A stretch of 64,000 nucleotides of DNA from Ancylostoma caninum (lineage: Eukaryota; Nematoda; Chromadorea; Rhabditida; Ancylostomatidae), in NCBI GenBank assembly GCA_037903475.1, contig JBAJFG010000174.1, positions 62,001-126,000 of the forward strand, in the 5' to 3' direction. This document shows, in pieces, positions 22,174 through 33,102 of the stretch. A program made the translations under genes and the position numbers. Position 1 is the stretch's first letter, and the number at the start of each line of letters is the position of its first letter. The notes beneath the pieces are model-generated. The model ran no database searches and was not told the origin of the DNA. It saw only the letters and a program-made list of their open reading frames with translations.

Positions 22174-23464
22174 CCTTTGAAAAATGGAAAAATCAAGTGT
22201 AGCCGTGTAAACTGTTTGGTCCTATCTCCCAATATATCATAATTATACGGCCACCCTCAGTGTAAAGTTATTGGAAACATTCACTCATGCGAGAATTCCT
22301 GTCTCAAATTTGGAATGAGTAGTGACAAGTGTTCTTCAATTAGATTTACAACACCACCAGGGTCAGATCATTCTGAGGCGGAAGAGGAGCAGGTAAGGAC
22401 ACTTCACCATAAGGGCCTCCACAGCCGCAGGATCGCCGTGCAAATTTGTCGGGATTTTAGCACCCATTCTCGTGCAAGATTCTGGCTCCAGTAGTCAGAA
22501 TAAGAGATACTGCAGATAAAAGAAGGCTCAACGTTTCCGTTGTGATACTGAAACCATGCCTTTCCCGAACAGTCGACGCAGATGGTCACGCTATAAAATC
22601 AATCGGTTTCCACTGTGCTAGCCCAAGCAAGGTGAGAGCCAAACACTTCATTTCCAGGTAGACGGATGAGTTCACTGGAGTCAAAACAAAGGTGATGTCG
22701 AACACTCCTCCTCAACAGAAGCAGCCTAATACTACAACAGTTCCAGTTCTGAAGTACCGTCTGCTTAAGAACTGCGTGGATCCCTCCAATAGTAGAAATT
22801 TCCATTTAAGCCATCCAAGTTAAGCTTTTTTTTTCAACGGAGAACTTCACCTGACCCCGATTTCAATCTTCGAGAGCCTCAGAAAAATTAAGCGTACCTT
22901 TGGCCACTCTGTCTTTGTGTTGTCTCGCAAGCTGTCGCCAGGAACTTTGTGAAGCGCCGTGAGCCTAAAGGCAGGTCGGAGGTGACAAAGGGCAATGTTG
23001 TAGTACAGTGGAAACCGATTGATTTTATAGCAGGACAACGTAACCATCTACGTCGACTGTTCGGGAAAGGCATGGTTTCAGTATCACAACGGAAACGTTG
23101 AGCCTTCTTTTATCTGCAGTATCTCTTATTCTGACTACTGGAGCCATTATCTTGCACGAGAATGGGTGCTCAAATCCCGACAAATTTGCACGGCGATCCT
23201 GCGGCTGTGGAGGCCCTCAAGGTGAATTGGCCTTACCCGCTCCTGTTTCGCCTCAGAACGATACGATCTTGGTGGAATTGTAAGTTTAGTTGTAGAACTT
23301 TGCCACTACTTATTTCAAATTTGAGACAGGAACTCCTGAAGAGTGAATGTCCTCATTCATGTTTTTTTTTTATTGAGGCTACCTGTATAATTATGATACA
23401 TTGGAAGATAGGACCAAACACTTAATTTACACGGCTACACTTGATTTTTCCATTTTTCAGAGAG
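22174..23464. repeat. Large inverted duplication, arms about 450 bp
   Basis: Left arm 22174-22613 and right arm about 23006-23464 are inverted copies (shared words CAGTGGAAACCGATTGATTT, CAACGTTTCCGTTGTGATAC, CTTGCACGAGAATGGGTGCT), separated by about 390 bases. The outer edges read CTTTGAAAAATGG and CCATTTTTCAGAG. Both arms keep an open frame outward-to-inward (with WFQYHNGNVEPSFICS and LAREWVLKSRQICTAIL), despite differences elsewhere. That suggests either a duplicated exon or youth. The arms contain exon-like edges (TATCTGCAG before, GGCCCTCAAGGTGAAT after). No family recognised. Confidence 0.75.
22847..23047 (-). CDS. Weak exon candidate between the inverted arms
   Basis: Minus-strand frame with PAFRLTALHKVPGDSLRDNT followed by KTEWPK and then a good donor word CAAAG/GTACGC at about 22901. 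No acceptor of quality was seen upstream, and the region overlaps the end of a repeat arm. Unrecognised; kept only because codon use changes sharply at the donor. Confidence 0.15.
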   Translation of the reverse strand: MVTLSCYKINRFPLYYNIALCHLRPAFRLTALHKVPGDSLRDNTKTEWPKVRLIFLRLSKIEIGVR

Positions 23465-24035
23465 AATTCTAAGCACAATTACAGTTTACATTTCTTTACC
23501 AACAGGGCTGGTTCTGAGTATGTGAGACTACACAATAGGAAACCATTTCCTACCAAACTCAATTCTTTCAAAAATATGATTGACACTTATCTGGGAATGT
23601 AGGTGGATGCTCAGTGAATTCCCACAATCCTTGTGCCTACCCGTTCTTCTTTCTCTTTTGTATAATTTGTTCTCATAGTTGCTGCAGTCTTATCGTTTTA
23701 CAGTTTTAGTTTTATGCCTCAAGTTTGCCTACTTCACTTTCATTGTTACTAATGTATTACACATGAGTGATCTCATGTAATAAATTATTATTATTAAATA
23801 AATATAATAACATAATGTTTTCGGGCACGCCGAATTTACTGGCAGCAGTGGTGTGTGGGAGAGCAAATACCGCAATTTTTGGGGTGCCCGTACATTTATG
23901 ATACGCACTTTATACACCGGTAGACCATCATCACTTGAGTTACTACATCCGGTAGCTCAACATAAATTGTTTCAAGAGATCATCTGCACTGAATCGTTCA
24001 CATCCAATTATTCATAGACCCTTGGCCTACCAAGA
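23465..24035. other. Unassigned AT-rich sequence
   Basis: No gene or clear repeat until about 23925, where similarity to the right part of the Helitron-like element (12906-13227) begins. Confidence 0.3.
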
Positions 24036-24098
24036 ATGTGCGCGAAACGAGCACCAACAGAAGTCTGGAGGCCGGTGTTAGCCCGACGGCCAGACTGG
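23925..24098. mobile_element. Diverged Helitron-like 3' end
   Basis: Matches 12906-13227 in scattered blocks: ATCACTTGAGTTAC, TTTCAAGAGA, CACTGAATCG, then AGAAGTCTGGAGGCCGG and GACGGCCAGACTGG. The internal part (about 13017-13145 of the other copy) is missing. The terminal hairpin is imperfect and the copy lacks the minisatellite. Probably an old solo terminus. Confidence 0.45.
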
Positions 24099-25671
24099 TC
24101 ATCACATAGGGCACGTACGCATTCGATGCCTCTAGTACGCTCAGCCAAAATTGATAAGCATCGTCGTCGGCTGAGAGCTACGCTAAATGCTATTCTCCTC
24201 GTGGAGTGTAGTGACAGAAGACATTTTGATTCATTTAGGGAACAATGCGATTAACTCTGTCACTACTCCATATATGGTGCCCGAAATCTTATTAGAAACA
24301 TATTCGCGGAAAACCTTGGACAACCAAGATGATTTGAGGTGCTGAACACGAATATCTCATCCATTTTTTATAGCAAGGGTTACGTTTAGTATGCGGTACG
24401 TACGTATGGTATCTCACATAATTCTCTCGAATTTTGCACAGAGGGGCAATTCCAAATGCTGATCACGATTATTACCATCTGCATGACACTCCCATTTTCC
24501 TCCCGAATTCTGCGCAATTTCTTCTAGTTTCCCGCAGTAATCGTACCCTCATAAGTTTTAGGTTACGGTTCAGAATGTATATTCGCGCTTACTAAATCAG
24601 GGAATTCCTGTGTGCAAAATTAAAGGAATTCTGTGAGTACCGTATCTATCGCATATCGACACATCGCATATCTGGGTATCATATCCGTGTTCTTGTACTA
24701 GTACTATGCGAGACGTGCGAGAAATGCATGAAAACGGGGTGTCTTTCATGCGCTTGACTTTACGCCCCTTGACGTTCACGGATTCCGCCACGCAGGAATC
24801 AGGTGTGCATTGCTATCCACACTGATATCTGCGTCTACGACACCATCTTCAAAGGTGAGTGACGTTATGAATCTCTAGCAACCAGTCGCGGACGCAGAAA
24901 GTGGGCAGGAGGGGGGGGGATTGGGAAAAAAGTGGGGTCTCCGGCGTTTTGGGGACACAGACAGAAAATAAAATTAATTGAAGCATTAATTGTAGCAATA
25001 ATTAATAAAAATTATATTAAAAATAATAACAAAAATAAGCAAGTAAAAATAAACTAATACAAAATTTTCATTAGTATTGTAAAGTAATTTCGAAAATTTG
25101 GCGACCCATTCTCGGGGGGGGGGGGGCGTTCCCCGTTGCGCCCGCCACTGCTGGCAACCGACTACCAAGTAGCTGCGTATTACTTCAGAAGTGAAAATTT
25201 CCTTGAGCGCTGCTTTTAAAGGCCCGCACTTGGAATATCCTTTACGTAATTATCCTATACGCTATCCTTTACGTAATAAAACTGTCGAACATCTGCTTCA
25301 CGTTTCCTCAGGTATAGGAGGAAAATCCAGTTACGGGAGAACAGTATGCCTTGTTTGCGTGCTTCTTTGCATATCCCTGAGAACGCCATTGGTAATAATG
25401 GCTGCAAATACATTCACGAACTAGCGATATTATTATAGGTGTCTAGAAGTGTTCTGCTGCAACTAAAGGAAAGATTATTATTAGGAAAATAATGATTACA
25501 ATGCATGAGTGCAAAATGCAACAGGTACGGCCACAACATGAACTCCTCAATGCACCTTTGGATGCGATTCACAGCTAACTGTGAGCATCCATCATCATTG
25601 TTTTTTTTTCTTAACTACAAGAGATAGCACTCCCACTGAAATTCTAGTTCGAATTTGAATTTCGCGCCGCG
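24099..25671. other. Unassigned stretch
   Basis: No gene supported. An imperfect dyad, GCTATTCTCCTC/GTGGAGTGTAG (about 24190), resembles the perfect one at 32939-32962. G-tracts occur near 24911 and 25115. Confidence 0.3.
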
Positions 25672-25955
25672 TTAGCGCTGGTTCAAGCAAGGGTCACGTC
25701 GCGCGCAGACAGATGCAGATTTAGATAAGAGTATTGGCCTAAGAGTATCCAAAGAATTCGCCGGTTCAAAGTGGATAAAAATGAACCGGCGATGTAAGAG
25801 ATAAGGGTCGTGAAAACGATACGTATCGACTGCCATCGCCATGGATTGGTGCGAAACGGAGTTCATCGCCCGTAGTCTCGAAGATGTGTTCAAAATGAAC
25901 TGGCGATGTGAGTGATAGCGACAGTGGAAACGATACCTATCGACCGCCATGCCAC
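25672..25955. repeat. Diverged direct duplication, about 120 bp units
   Basis: Words TATCGAC(T/C)GCCAT, AAAATGAAC(C/T)GGCGATGT and GTG(A/G)AAACGATAC occur twice, about 125 bases apart. The minus strand is open for 92 codons and repeats MAVD.YRFH; this reflects the duplicated DNA rather than a recognisable protein. Confidence 0.55.
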
Positions 25956-26373
25956 ATCAGTTATCATCTCTCTCACATCTGAAGTTTCCTCATTCACCTA
26001 GTCTATGTGGCGATCGCGACGACAGCCGGCTGTAGTTTCGATCGCGACGATTGCTGGCGAAGTCTGGGGATACTCTAAAACCTATCACGGCTCGTGTTCA
26101 TCATAAACAGGTCCTTTAGTGAATGAAAGAGCGATGTTTCCATGTTCGATTATTCTCCTCTGCATCAGTATTCTATAGAGCGCTGTTTGCTGTACCTGTT
26201 ACGAGAGCGTTTGTTAGATCTGTTACGAGATCGCTACTGTCCGCTGCAGCAAATAGGCGAAAATAGAGTTGCTGGGGAAGGGGGGGGGGGGCACTTAGTA
26301 TTAGTCGATAATATGACCCGTCCTATACGTTCTGATTTGTAAGATGACATGTCCAGAACACCCCGACTTGTTA

Positions 26374-26668
26374 AGGGGTTTTTACAGTTTTGACGCGCCG
26401 CGCTGCACCCTATGGTTAAGCACAGGGCGCGGCAACGCAGTGCGAGCTAGTGCTCGGCAAATGACGCAAGGGGGTCCTTGCACACTTTTCGCCGCGGCGG
26501 TTCAGTTTGCGATCTCGCACTGCGGGCTGCAGCAAGGAATGCTTCGTGGCATTCTTTGCCGCTATGGCAACGCGGCAAATCGGACGTTCATTGTGAGGCG
26601 AGAAGTGAGCTCGCAGTGGTTCACTTCTCGCGCCGCGCCGCACTATGCTGAAAACTGCACAAACCCCT
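26374..26668. mobile_element. Harbinger-type MITE (295 bp, TTA duplication)
   Basis: Ends AGGGGTTTTTACAGTTTT and AAAACTGCACAAACCCCT are inverted repeats, flanked by TTA at 26371-26373 and 26669-26671. The interior is GC-rich (GCCGCGCC, TTTGCCGC) and carries further inverted words (TGCGAGCTAGTGCTCGGCAA). Non-coding; the ORFs on both strands are composition artefacts. Confidence 0.82.
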
Positions 26669-26689
26669 TTAGCAGAGAATGATAATTCT

Positions 26690-26834
26690 CCCATGACCAC
26701 ACCTGTTCCACCGTAGCCTTAGGCGTCAAATAATCTTAGCGAATGGTGTACTTGGTGCACAATGCACACAATACACCTGGATTTACGGCGTAATCTTTGA
26801 AGTCAGCCGGACGTGAACCACTAGGCCAAAACTA
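26690..26834 (-). mobile_element. tRNA-derived SINE-like repeat
   Basis: On the minus strand it begins with an A-box-like GGCCTAGTGGTTCACGTCC and then TTCAAAGATTACGCCGTAAATCC in B-box position, followed by a body ending GGTCATGGGAGA. The body is about 85-90% identical by eye to 27998-28115 on the plus strand. The dispersed copies and tRNA-like head support a SINE; the tRNA species is not identified. Confidence 0.55.
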
Positions 26835-26835
26835 A

Positions 26836-26990
26836 CTGGATAACGGATAAGTGATCCAGATGATCCAAGACACCACATTCTATTTTATTGCAAAATCAGC
26901 GTCGGATTTCCGAAACGCGAGCTTGGGAATAATATTTCGAAGTGGAGAGTGATGATTCGACCACACTCTTGGTACATATTCAAAAGCAAC
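26836..26990. mobile_element. Fragment of the hAT-type family seen at 58223
   Basis: Shares GGATAACGGATAAGTGATCC, CACCACATT, GTCGGATTT and GGAATAATATTT with 58270-58440 in the same orientation. Both termini are missing. It abuts the SINE-like repeat. Confidence 0.65.
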
Positions 26991-27997
26991 ATTTCCTTCT
27001 CTTTCAGTCCTTTCATTCTCATTCAGACCGATCCACTTTCTTTGGCTTTTTTGAAGGTGGATAGAAATGTAGTCGTTTACAAAAATTCGTATGAACTGAA
27101 TCATGGGTTTGAACTCTGTAACAACGTTGCTGAGAGGTACTACATATTTTCTTAGTTTGGCTCAATTCTTAGCTTAAATTCGGTGGAAATGATTGGCTGC
27201 GCTTCTTACACCATTCTCCTCAGTGATCCCCACCGTGACAACGCCTAGAGACACGTCATGTTGTTCCCTCAAGTTGCTTGGGAGAAATTTCGTACCTCCC
27301 AAGTAGCAGAGTTCAACTAAACACAATTATACGCTGGAAACAGCAGCTACTGAGATAAAAAATACTTAATATTGGATCAGGAAAACTTATCTTTGTCTTC
27401 TTTTTTTCGCTCCTGAGGTGCCCAGTGGGGTAGTCTCGAATACATGGAAAATCACCCTATGTTTCCAAGATAGTGATATTCGCATAGACGAACTAAAGTA
27501 GGTCTAAAATTTTTTTTTGCTTTTCGGAGAGTTTCATTTTTACTTCTACAAGGTCACCAATCACTATACATTACTATACCATGAGCTTGTGGACATGTTT
27601 CGATACAGTCGAAATCTCACTTTTGCACTGAATTAACACAATTTTGACGCACAATTGCATATCGATAGAAACAACCACCTTCTTTTGCAGAGATACTATC
27701 TGTGCAAACAAAACGAGCTGGGAAGGGAAGGAGGACTAAAAAAACAGACTTCAGAAAGGAGAACGAGATGTATCTCTGCATAGGTGATCTGGATGTTTCT
27801 CGAAAAAAAGAAGAACGAGAAATGTCTCTACATCAGTTCGAAACAATGTAAACGGGCCCTCATTTCTCATTGATTGTACGGTGTATAGAAGCAACTCGTT
27901 GAGAGATCGGACCCGTTCTCTAAATGGAATCGTTTTCCGCTGATAACAACGCAAAATCCTTGCGAGGCAGAGGCCTTTTACTGATTCCGAGCAATTT
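26991..27997. other. Unassigned kilobase
   Basis: No supported gene or repeat. The minus frame 28035-27751 (94 codons) overlaps the SINE copy and is not protein-like. Confidence 0.3.
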
Positions 27998-28115
27998 GGA
28001 GGAGGTGGTCGTAAATCGAGGTGTGTTGTGTGCACTGTGCACTAAGTACACCATTCATTAAGATTATTTGACGCCTAAAGCTACGGTGGAACAAATGTGG
28101 TCATGGGAGATCTAT
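27998..28115 (+). mobile_element. SINE-like repeat body, 5' truncated
   Basis: Collinear with the reverse complement of 26690-26790 (ACACCATTC, AAGATTATTTGACGCCTAA, GGTCATGGGAGA). It lacks the A-box head, a truncation pattern typical of retroposed SINEs. Confidence 0.55.
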
Positions 28116-28140
28116 CATTCTGTCCCCTTTAGCTCTCTTA

Positions 28141-28337
28141 GGCCTATGGCATACTACACAGCGAGGCTGTCGCTGCGACCGCTCACCACCAAAAGTTCTC
28201 GCACAACTGCTCCTACGCCAGCGTGCTCATCCAACCAGACTGAGTGATAATGTATGAAAATTTGTAACATTTTGTTCTCATCATTTCCATTCATTTTCTT
28301 CACCGCGACGGTGTCGCTGTAAAGTATGCCATGGGCC
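28141..28337. mobile_element. Family E MITE, copy 3 (197 bp, TTA sites)
   Basis: Ends GGCCTATGGCATACTACACA and AAAGTATGCCATGGGCC with TTA at 28138-28140 and 28338-28340. The right TTA is also the left target site of the adjacent family I element. Confidence 0.88.
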
Positions 28338-28340
28338 TTA

Positions 28341-28744
28341 AAGGCAGCACTCGTCGAAACCATCGTGTTTGTGACTTCGCCGGATTTTGGGGTTTTTGGG
28401 GGTGTATTGCTCATATCCGGCGGTGAAATCACCCGAGAAAGCCGGGAAGAGGCGATGCTGCCTTCCGTGCGCGGACGAGTACTCCAGCGGCGCCCTGCGT
28501 GTGCAAATGGGTCCCAGCACGGAGAAAGGGAATCGGTAGCAGCTCGCATGTGTTAAAATGCGCAAGCTGGTGCGTCGGGCCCTCCGAAGCACTAGCCGAC
28601 CGGGCGTGCACGCGACGGCAGTTCGCCGTTTTCTGCAGGTAAGTCGTTACTGTGTGTGTTCCTTGCAGATTTGTGATGTGCGCGACGCCTACTTTAGGGT
28701 TCGCAGCTCAGGTCCGAGTCGAGGATTTCGACTCGTGCTGCCTT
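28341..28744. mobile_element. Family I MITE, intact (404 bp, TTA/TAA sites)
   Basis: Left terminus AAGGCAGCACTCGTCG, right terminus CGACTCGTGCTGCCTT, flanked by TTA and TAA. The interior includes TTTTCTGCAGGTAAGTCG and AGTCGAGGATTTCGACTCG, matching 630-788. It belongs to a Harbinger-like group by its 3-bp site. ORFs on both strands through it (131, 84 and 95 codons) are incidental. Confidence 0.8.
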
Positions 28745-28760
28745 TAAAGTGCAACAGTTA

Positions 28761-29005
28761 CAGTGGACGTCAATGGCGTGGCCCATCCGCGGCCTCGAGA
28801 ACGCACCGACTTGGATGTCGTCTGTCGCCGGAATGCTACTCCTAGGCGCTTTTCTTCCCGATTCGGTCGGAAATCCTTAAAACGGCTAAATAAGCTGTTA
28901 GAAACAGGATAACAACAGCATACGACATCGGTTATGGCGCGTGCGGCTTGTTGCGCGGCGTCCTTCGCGAGGCCATGGGTGCGCCACCGCAGTTGACGTC
29001 CACTG
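28761..29005. mobile_element. Family F MITE, copy 2 (245 bp)
   Basis: Left end CAGTGGACGTCAATGGCG after TA, right end GCAGTTGACGTCCACTG. The right target is AA rather than TA, a presumed point mutation. Shares GCGGCCTCGAGAA and GCGCGGCGTCCTTC with the other copies. Confidence 0.85.
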
Positions 29006-29120
29006 AACCTAAAATGCAAGCAGGTCAGAAGGTGTAGAACAGGTCATATTATCGAGCAATGCCAAGTGGCCCCCACCAACTCCATTTTACCCTAATTACA
29101 AACAAAACAAAGTATATGTA

Positions 29121-29347
29121 CAGTCTGTCCGAAACGACGAGTGCGCCCACGCACACGGGGATCGAGAGGCGGCCACACTGGCCAGCACTCCACGTCATCA
29201 TCTCTAATCTGCGTATCACTTTTCATCGTTATCTTCACAATGATTTGGCTGTGACGTGGACGACGTGGTAGCCATCAGCATCCGTCCCAGCCGCACCGCC
29301 TCTCGATCCTCGCGTGCGTGCGCGGACTCGTCGTTTCGGATAGACGA
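29121..29347. mobile_element. Family A MITE, copy 1 (227 bp)
   Basis: Left end CAGTCTGTCCGAAACGACGA, right end TCGTCGTTTCGGATAGACGA, TA on both sides. The interior has CACGTCATCATCTCTAATC and GACGTGGACGACGTGG. It is the most diverged of the four copies (others at 35620, 35929 and 51066), and the orientation of the interior equals the copy at 35929. Confidence 0.85.
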
Positions 29348-30362
29348 TATCTGAGTTTGAGGAAGACATCGTCTTGCAGTTTGTTTCCTACGAAGAGTCT
29401 TTTTCTCATTGCTTATTAGAAAGCTGTTGCATCGTGTAATTTGGGGTCTTCACTGTGGTTGATGACTAGCTTTCTCCTATCCACGATGATTTTTAGGTCA
29501 ATTGTGTGAAGACATTGCATCGTGCGCTCGAAGTTACTGACGTCAGGTAGAAGTTCTTGCTGAAGTACCTGTGAAAGTTCTGTGCCCGTCTTACTTTGTG
29601 CGGGTTTACAGTCTTATTGGGGGTGTGGGCCATGATGAGGCGAAAGTGGGTGGGCATTGTGTCTGCGATTGGTTCATTCGAACCCTCGCCCCGCCCTTCA
29701 GGAGCTCGCACTAATTCGCGCGCGATTTCACCATAATTGCCTATGCAAATTTGAATGTTAGTGGGGACAAGTCGACGCCGGAGGGCGGGAACACGCCGCC
29801 TTATTTTGCCTCATCATGACCCACACCCTCTTATTGGTTACGGGGTTTTACTGCTGTAGTTGCAGTTCGGTGGTTCAGTTTTATTGTGTGCTTCTATTCA
29901 CAAGCATTGGCAATTATAAACGGACCTTGGTAGCAGTCGTACCGTGCTTCTATGCAGCACGGTATCATATCACAATAACCCAGATGCGCTGCAGGGCGCA
30001 TCTATCTAAACAAGAAACAACATGGAAGAGTGACTGATATGGCGTAACGGCAGCGTAATGTGAAATCTATGAACTATGCGTTATGCAGAGCATAACAAGT
30101 TCAACTCAATCCAGTAACATCCGAAGAAGAGTGCGATTGCCCACAGCGCCACTCTATCTCAAACAGTTACCAAGAAGGCCCATAAATGAGTGAAACTGTC
30201 GCAGAAACTTAAGAAAAGCTGAAGATCCCCCAACATCAACCAGCCGCAGCACCCACCAGCCCGCCGCGCCGCGTGGGTGGTGCGGCGCGCCATTCCGCGA
30301 GAGTACTGATCGTGACTGACGTCCCCTATACGTGCGTATTGCGAAAAACACCGTAGCGTTTC
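29348..30362. other. Unassigned kilobase
   Basis: No gene, TIR pair or array supported. Confidence 0.3.
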
Positions 30363-30646
30363 AAATGAGAATTTGATCTATTGAAATGGATCAGCTCGCG
30401 CGTATCGCAACGCGATGCTTATTCCGAGATGAATGCCCTGTATAAAGTTATTCATGCTAGCGGCGCGTCAAAGTTTACGCGCCTATACAAAACTTCACAA
30501 AGTTTTCGCGCCGACCCAAAGCGACGAAAATGGAAACGCGGTTTGTTCGCGCGGCAGTCGCAACGGCAAAACTAGGAACATTGTTGACCTGTCAACTGTG
30601 TGTCGGCGCGTAAACTTTGACGCGCCGCAAGCATGAATAACTTTTA
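30363..30646. mobile_element. Family C right end joined to an intact family D MITE
   Basis: 30363-30440 matches the right part of family C (GAGAATTTGATCTATTG ... ATGAATGCCCTG). It is followed at TA by family D, 30443-30646: left TAAAGTTATTCATGC then GGCGCGTCAAAGTTTACGCG, right CGCGTAAACTTTGACGCGCC then GCATGAATAACTTTTA. The same C-D junction occurs at 61376-61379. Confidence 0.82.
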
Positions 30647-30953
30647 TGAGCAAATCAGAACAAAAATGCAATGCTGCTCCGGTCTATTGCATACAACAAT
30701 CACAGGGAGACAAGAAAGAAGAACCAATAATGAACAAAAAGTGAAACTACCTGTACTGATTGAAAAACCACTGCTATCGTCAAATGAGAATGGTACCCAA
30801 ACGACTTCTGACAGCTGCGCTATCCCTAAAAGAAAGGAAATGGCATAGACAGGAAACTCGATTGTTAAGGCACACAAACATTCGAAAAGCCTATTTGTAC
30901 AAATGTGTCCGACGCAAATAATGTGTGGTAATTGCATGCATCCGACGCACATA

Positions 30954-31088
30954 TAGTCTTTCTCAAAAATACTTGCCTCACGATTTATCGCCCATCTACT
31001 AAGCCGCGCTGCATCACCTATGCATTATCATACGTTGTATAACGTGGCTGAGCTGACAGCGTGAGGCAAGAATTTTTGAGAAAGACTG
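30954..31088. mobile_element. 135-bp MITE at TA
   Basis: TIRs TAGTCTTTCTCAAAAATACT (then TGCCTCACG) and GTGAGGCAAGAATTTTTGAG (then AAAGACTG), flanked by TA. About 30 bases of near-perfect terminal repeat around a short core. No second copy in the window. Confidence 0.85.
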
Positions 31089-31149
31089 TAACCTGTGGCA
31101 GCCAAAACGCAGCCCAAATGCAGTTAGGATGCTTGCGATTGTGAGCTTA

Positions 31150-32070
31150 TGCTGCCGCTATACTCCTCGTACATATAGCGTCTTGCATCGCAGTCGCTAA
31201 AGATTGGCGATCGTCCGTCGTCAAAAAAGGATCGACGATGGCGAGTGGATAACGTAGGCGACAGAGCATCTAAGTCTTCCATTTCCGAATTTCGCGCAAA
31301 TTTCACCTATTTATTTGCCATTAACTGATGAAAGAATAGGTGGCACATACGGGCTGCTGTAGCTCGACATGAACCTAAAAACAAGTAATATTTCTCTCAG
31401 CTCAATGGATTATGTATTTTCATAATCTGCGACTGTTTCCACGATTTGAAAACAAAACCTCCAAAATTCAGAAATTTGCAAGAAACACTAAAAAATTGCT
31501 TTGACAGTGAGAGTGAGAGGAAAAAAAGAAAGAATGGTAATGATTGAGCGAGTGAGATAGATGCAAAAGGCTCAACATGAATGTAAACAGGAAAAAATGT
31601 GTTGACGGTGTGACAGTGTACCGTTATGGGGAACATATCACAAGATAGGTCCTTGGATGTGAAAAGGTTACTCTGAAGTGAAGAACGGGATCCTCACACA
31701 GCTCCGACATTAGTTCTCCATCGAAAACCGAAAAAAAAAATGGAAAAGAAAAACAGCGAAAAAACATACTTTTTGGGCGTACAAATTGTCAACAAGGAAG
31801 TTTTTCTGTTTTTTTTCTGCTGTGGTTTCTTTTTCTGTTCCTTTTTTTTTGCGGTTTCTGAAAAATGAAGAGCTGGGCGCTCCCGTCGCAACGCTGTCCA
31901 GTCGCCATCGTCGATGCTTCTCGACGCTGGCAACCGCCGAACTTTGACGACTGGCAATCGCCAAACTTTAGTGACTGGCGATCAACAATCTTCTGCGACT
32001 GGCGATCGCCAATCTTTAGCGACGGGCAATCGCCAATCTTAGGGGATGTAGCGTCGGGAGGAGTATAGCA
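31150..32070. mobile_element. Inverted-repeat element with internal 24-bp tandem array
   Basis: Left edge GCCGCTATACTCCTCG, right edge GGGAGGAGTATAGC at about 32057-32070. CAGTCGCTAAAGATTGGCGA near the left end is inverted relative to the GGCGATCGCCAATCTTTAGC tandem units at 31935-32045 (about five units of 24 bases). The A/T-rich middle holds nothing. The boundaries are approximate; the TIR is short. Confidence 0.5.
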
Positions 32071-32177
32071 CCCCTCTAGCTATGTATCATTGTCGGCGAT
32101 AATCGCCAGAGTTTTCATCGCGACCCGCCCACAGTCAATACGTATCAAAATGAAGTCGCCAATCTTTGGCGATACTA

Positions 32178-32933
32178 CTCAGACAATTTCGGGGGCAAAT
32201 CCCGTTCGGAGCGAGCGGGGGGCGAGGGTCGGAACGAGCGTTTGGGTGTTTTCGCCCGAAAAGTAGCCGCGTTCAGGCCGCTGTAGGGCCGCTGAAAGCG
32301 GAGCCTGCATTCCAATCCGCCCGAGTACTGCCCGCGTTCAGGCCGCCATGAGCCCGCAAACCACCAGGCGCTACTGCTCCTAATCAAGCGCACAAGGCGG
32401 TATTCTCCACAATTACCTGTCAGCTGGACGCCGGCACCGTGACAACTTCTGTCAGCTTGGTCACTGCTTGGGTACAGTCTTGCACGGAGCAGCTCTGATC
32501 ATTCTTTGTGAATTACTGAGAGTCCGCTGCTTTATCCACTAGGCCATCCATGCTGCCGATTTCTTCCATACCGGTGTTGCGTTCATCCTTTACCACGTGC
32601 GTACTACCACCAACCAGTCATTTCGACCGAGCCATTTCCTTATTGAGCCGAAATATGTAGTCGTTCAGGCCGCTTTTTGGAGATATTTGCCGACGGTCAA
32701 TGGCCGCGGAAAGCGAGCCGATGCCCGACACTCTTCACATAGCGGGCCGAACCCCTACGGTGGTGCATCAGCCCGAATGATTCTGCGTTTAGCCCGCGAT
32801 TCGCCCGACAGAGCGTTTGGCCCGCAACATGCGTGGTTCCGCCAGCTGTTTGCCCGCTATTGGTCCTCGTTCAAACGTTCCGTCGGGGATTTGCCGGCGG
32901 TTGGAACGGGATTTGCTCCCGGAATTGTCTGAG
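32178..32933. mobile_element. Family H element, 756 bp
   Basis: TIRs CTCAGACAATTTCGGGGGCA (then AATCCCGTTC) and GAACGGGATTTGCTCCCGG (then AATTGTCTGAG), flanked by TA at 32176-32177 and 32934-32935. Subterminal words such as GTTCAGGCCGC and AGCCCGC occur several times. A minus-strand A-box-like GGCCTAGTGGATAAAGC at 32540-32556 hints at an inserted tRNA-like fragment. No transposase. Confidence 0.82.
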
Positions 32934-32938
32934 TAGGT

Positions 32939-32962
32939 GCTATACTCCTCGAGGAGTATAGC
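32939..32962. repeat. 24-bp perfect palindrome
   Basis: Two copies of GCTATACTCCTC, head to head, with nothing between. The same 12-mer forms the edges of the 31150-32070 element, so this may be an excision footprint or a maximally deleted copy. It lies five bases past the family H element. Confidence 0.8.
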
Positions 32963-33102
32963 GGCAGCCATTCGAGCGTGTTTTTCATTTCTGTGTACAC
33001 GCTGCATTCTACACGGAAAATCATGTGCGAATGGTGTAGCGCGCATATGCAATCAGAGTAAAATAAAGTTATGTTAAGTCCGCTAGGGTATTCCTAGACT
33101 TA

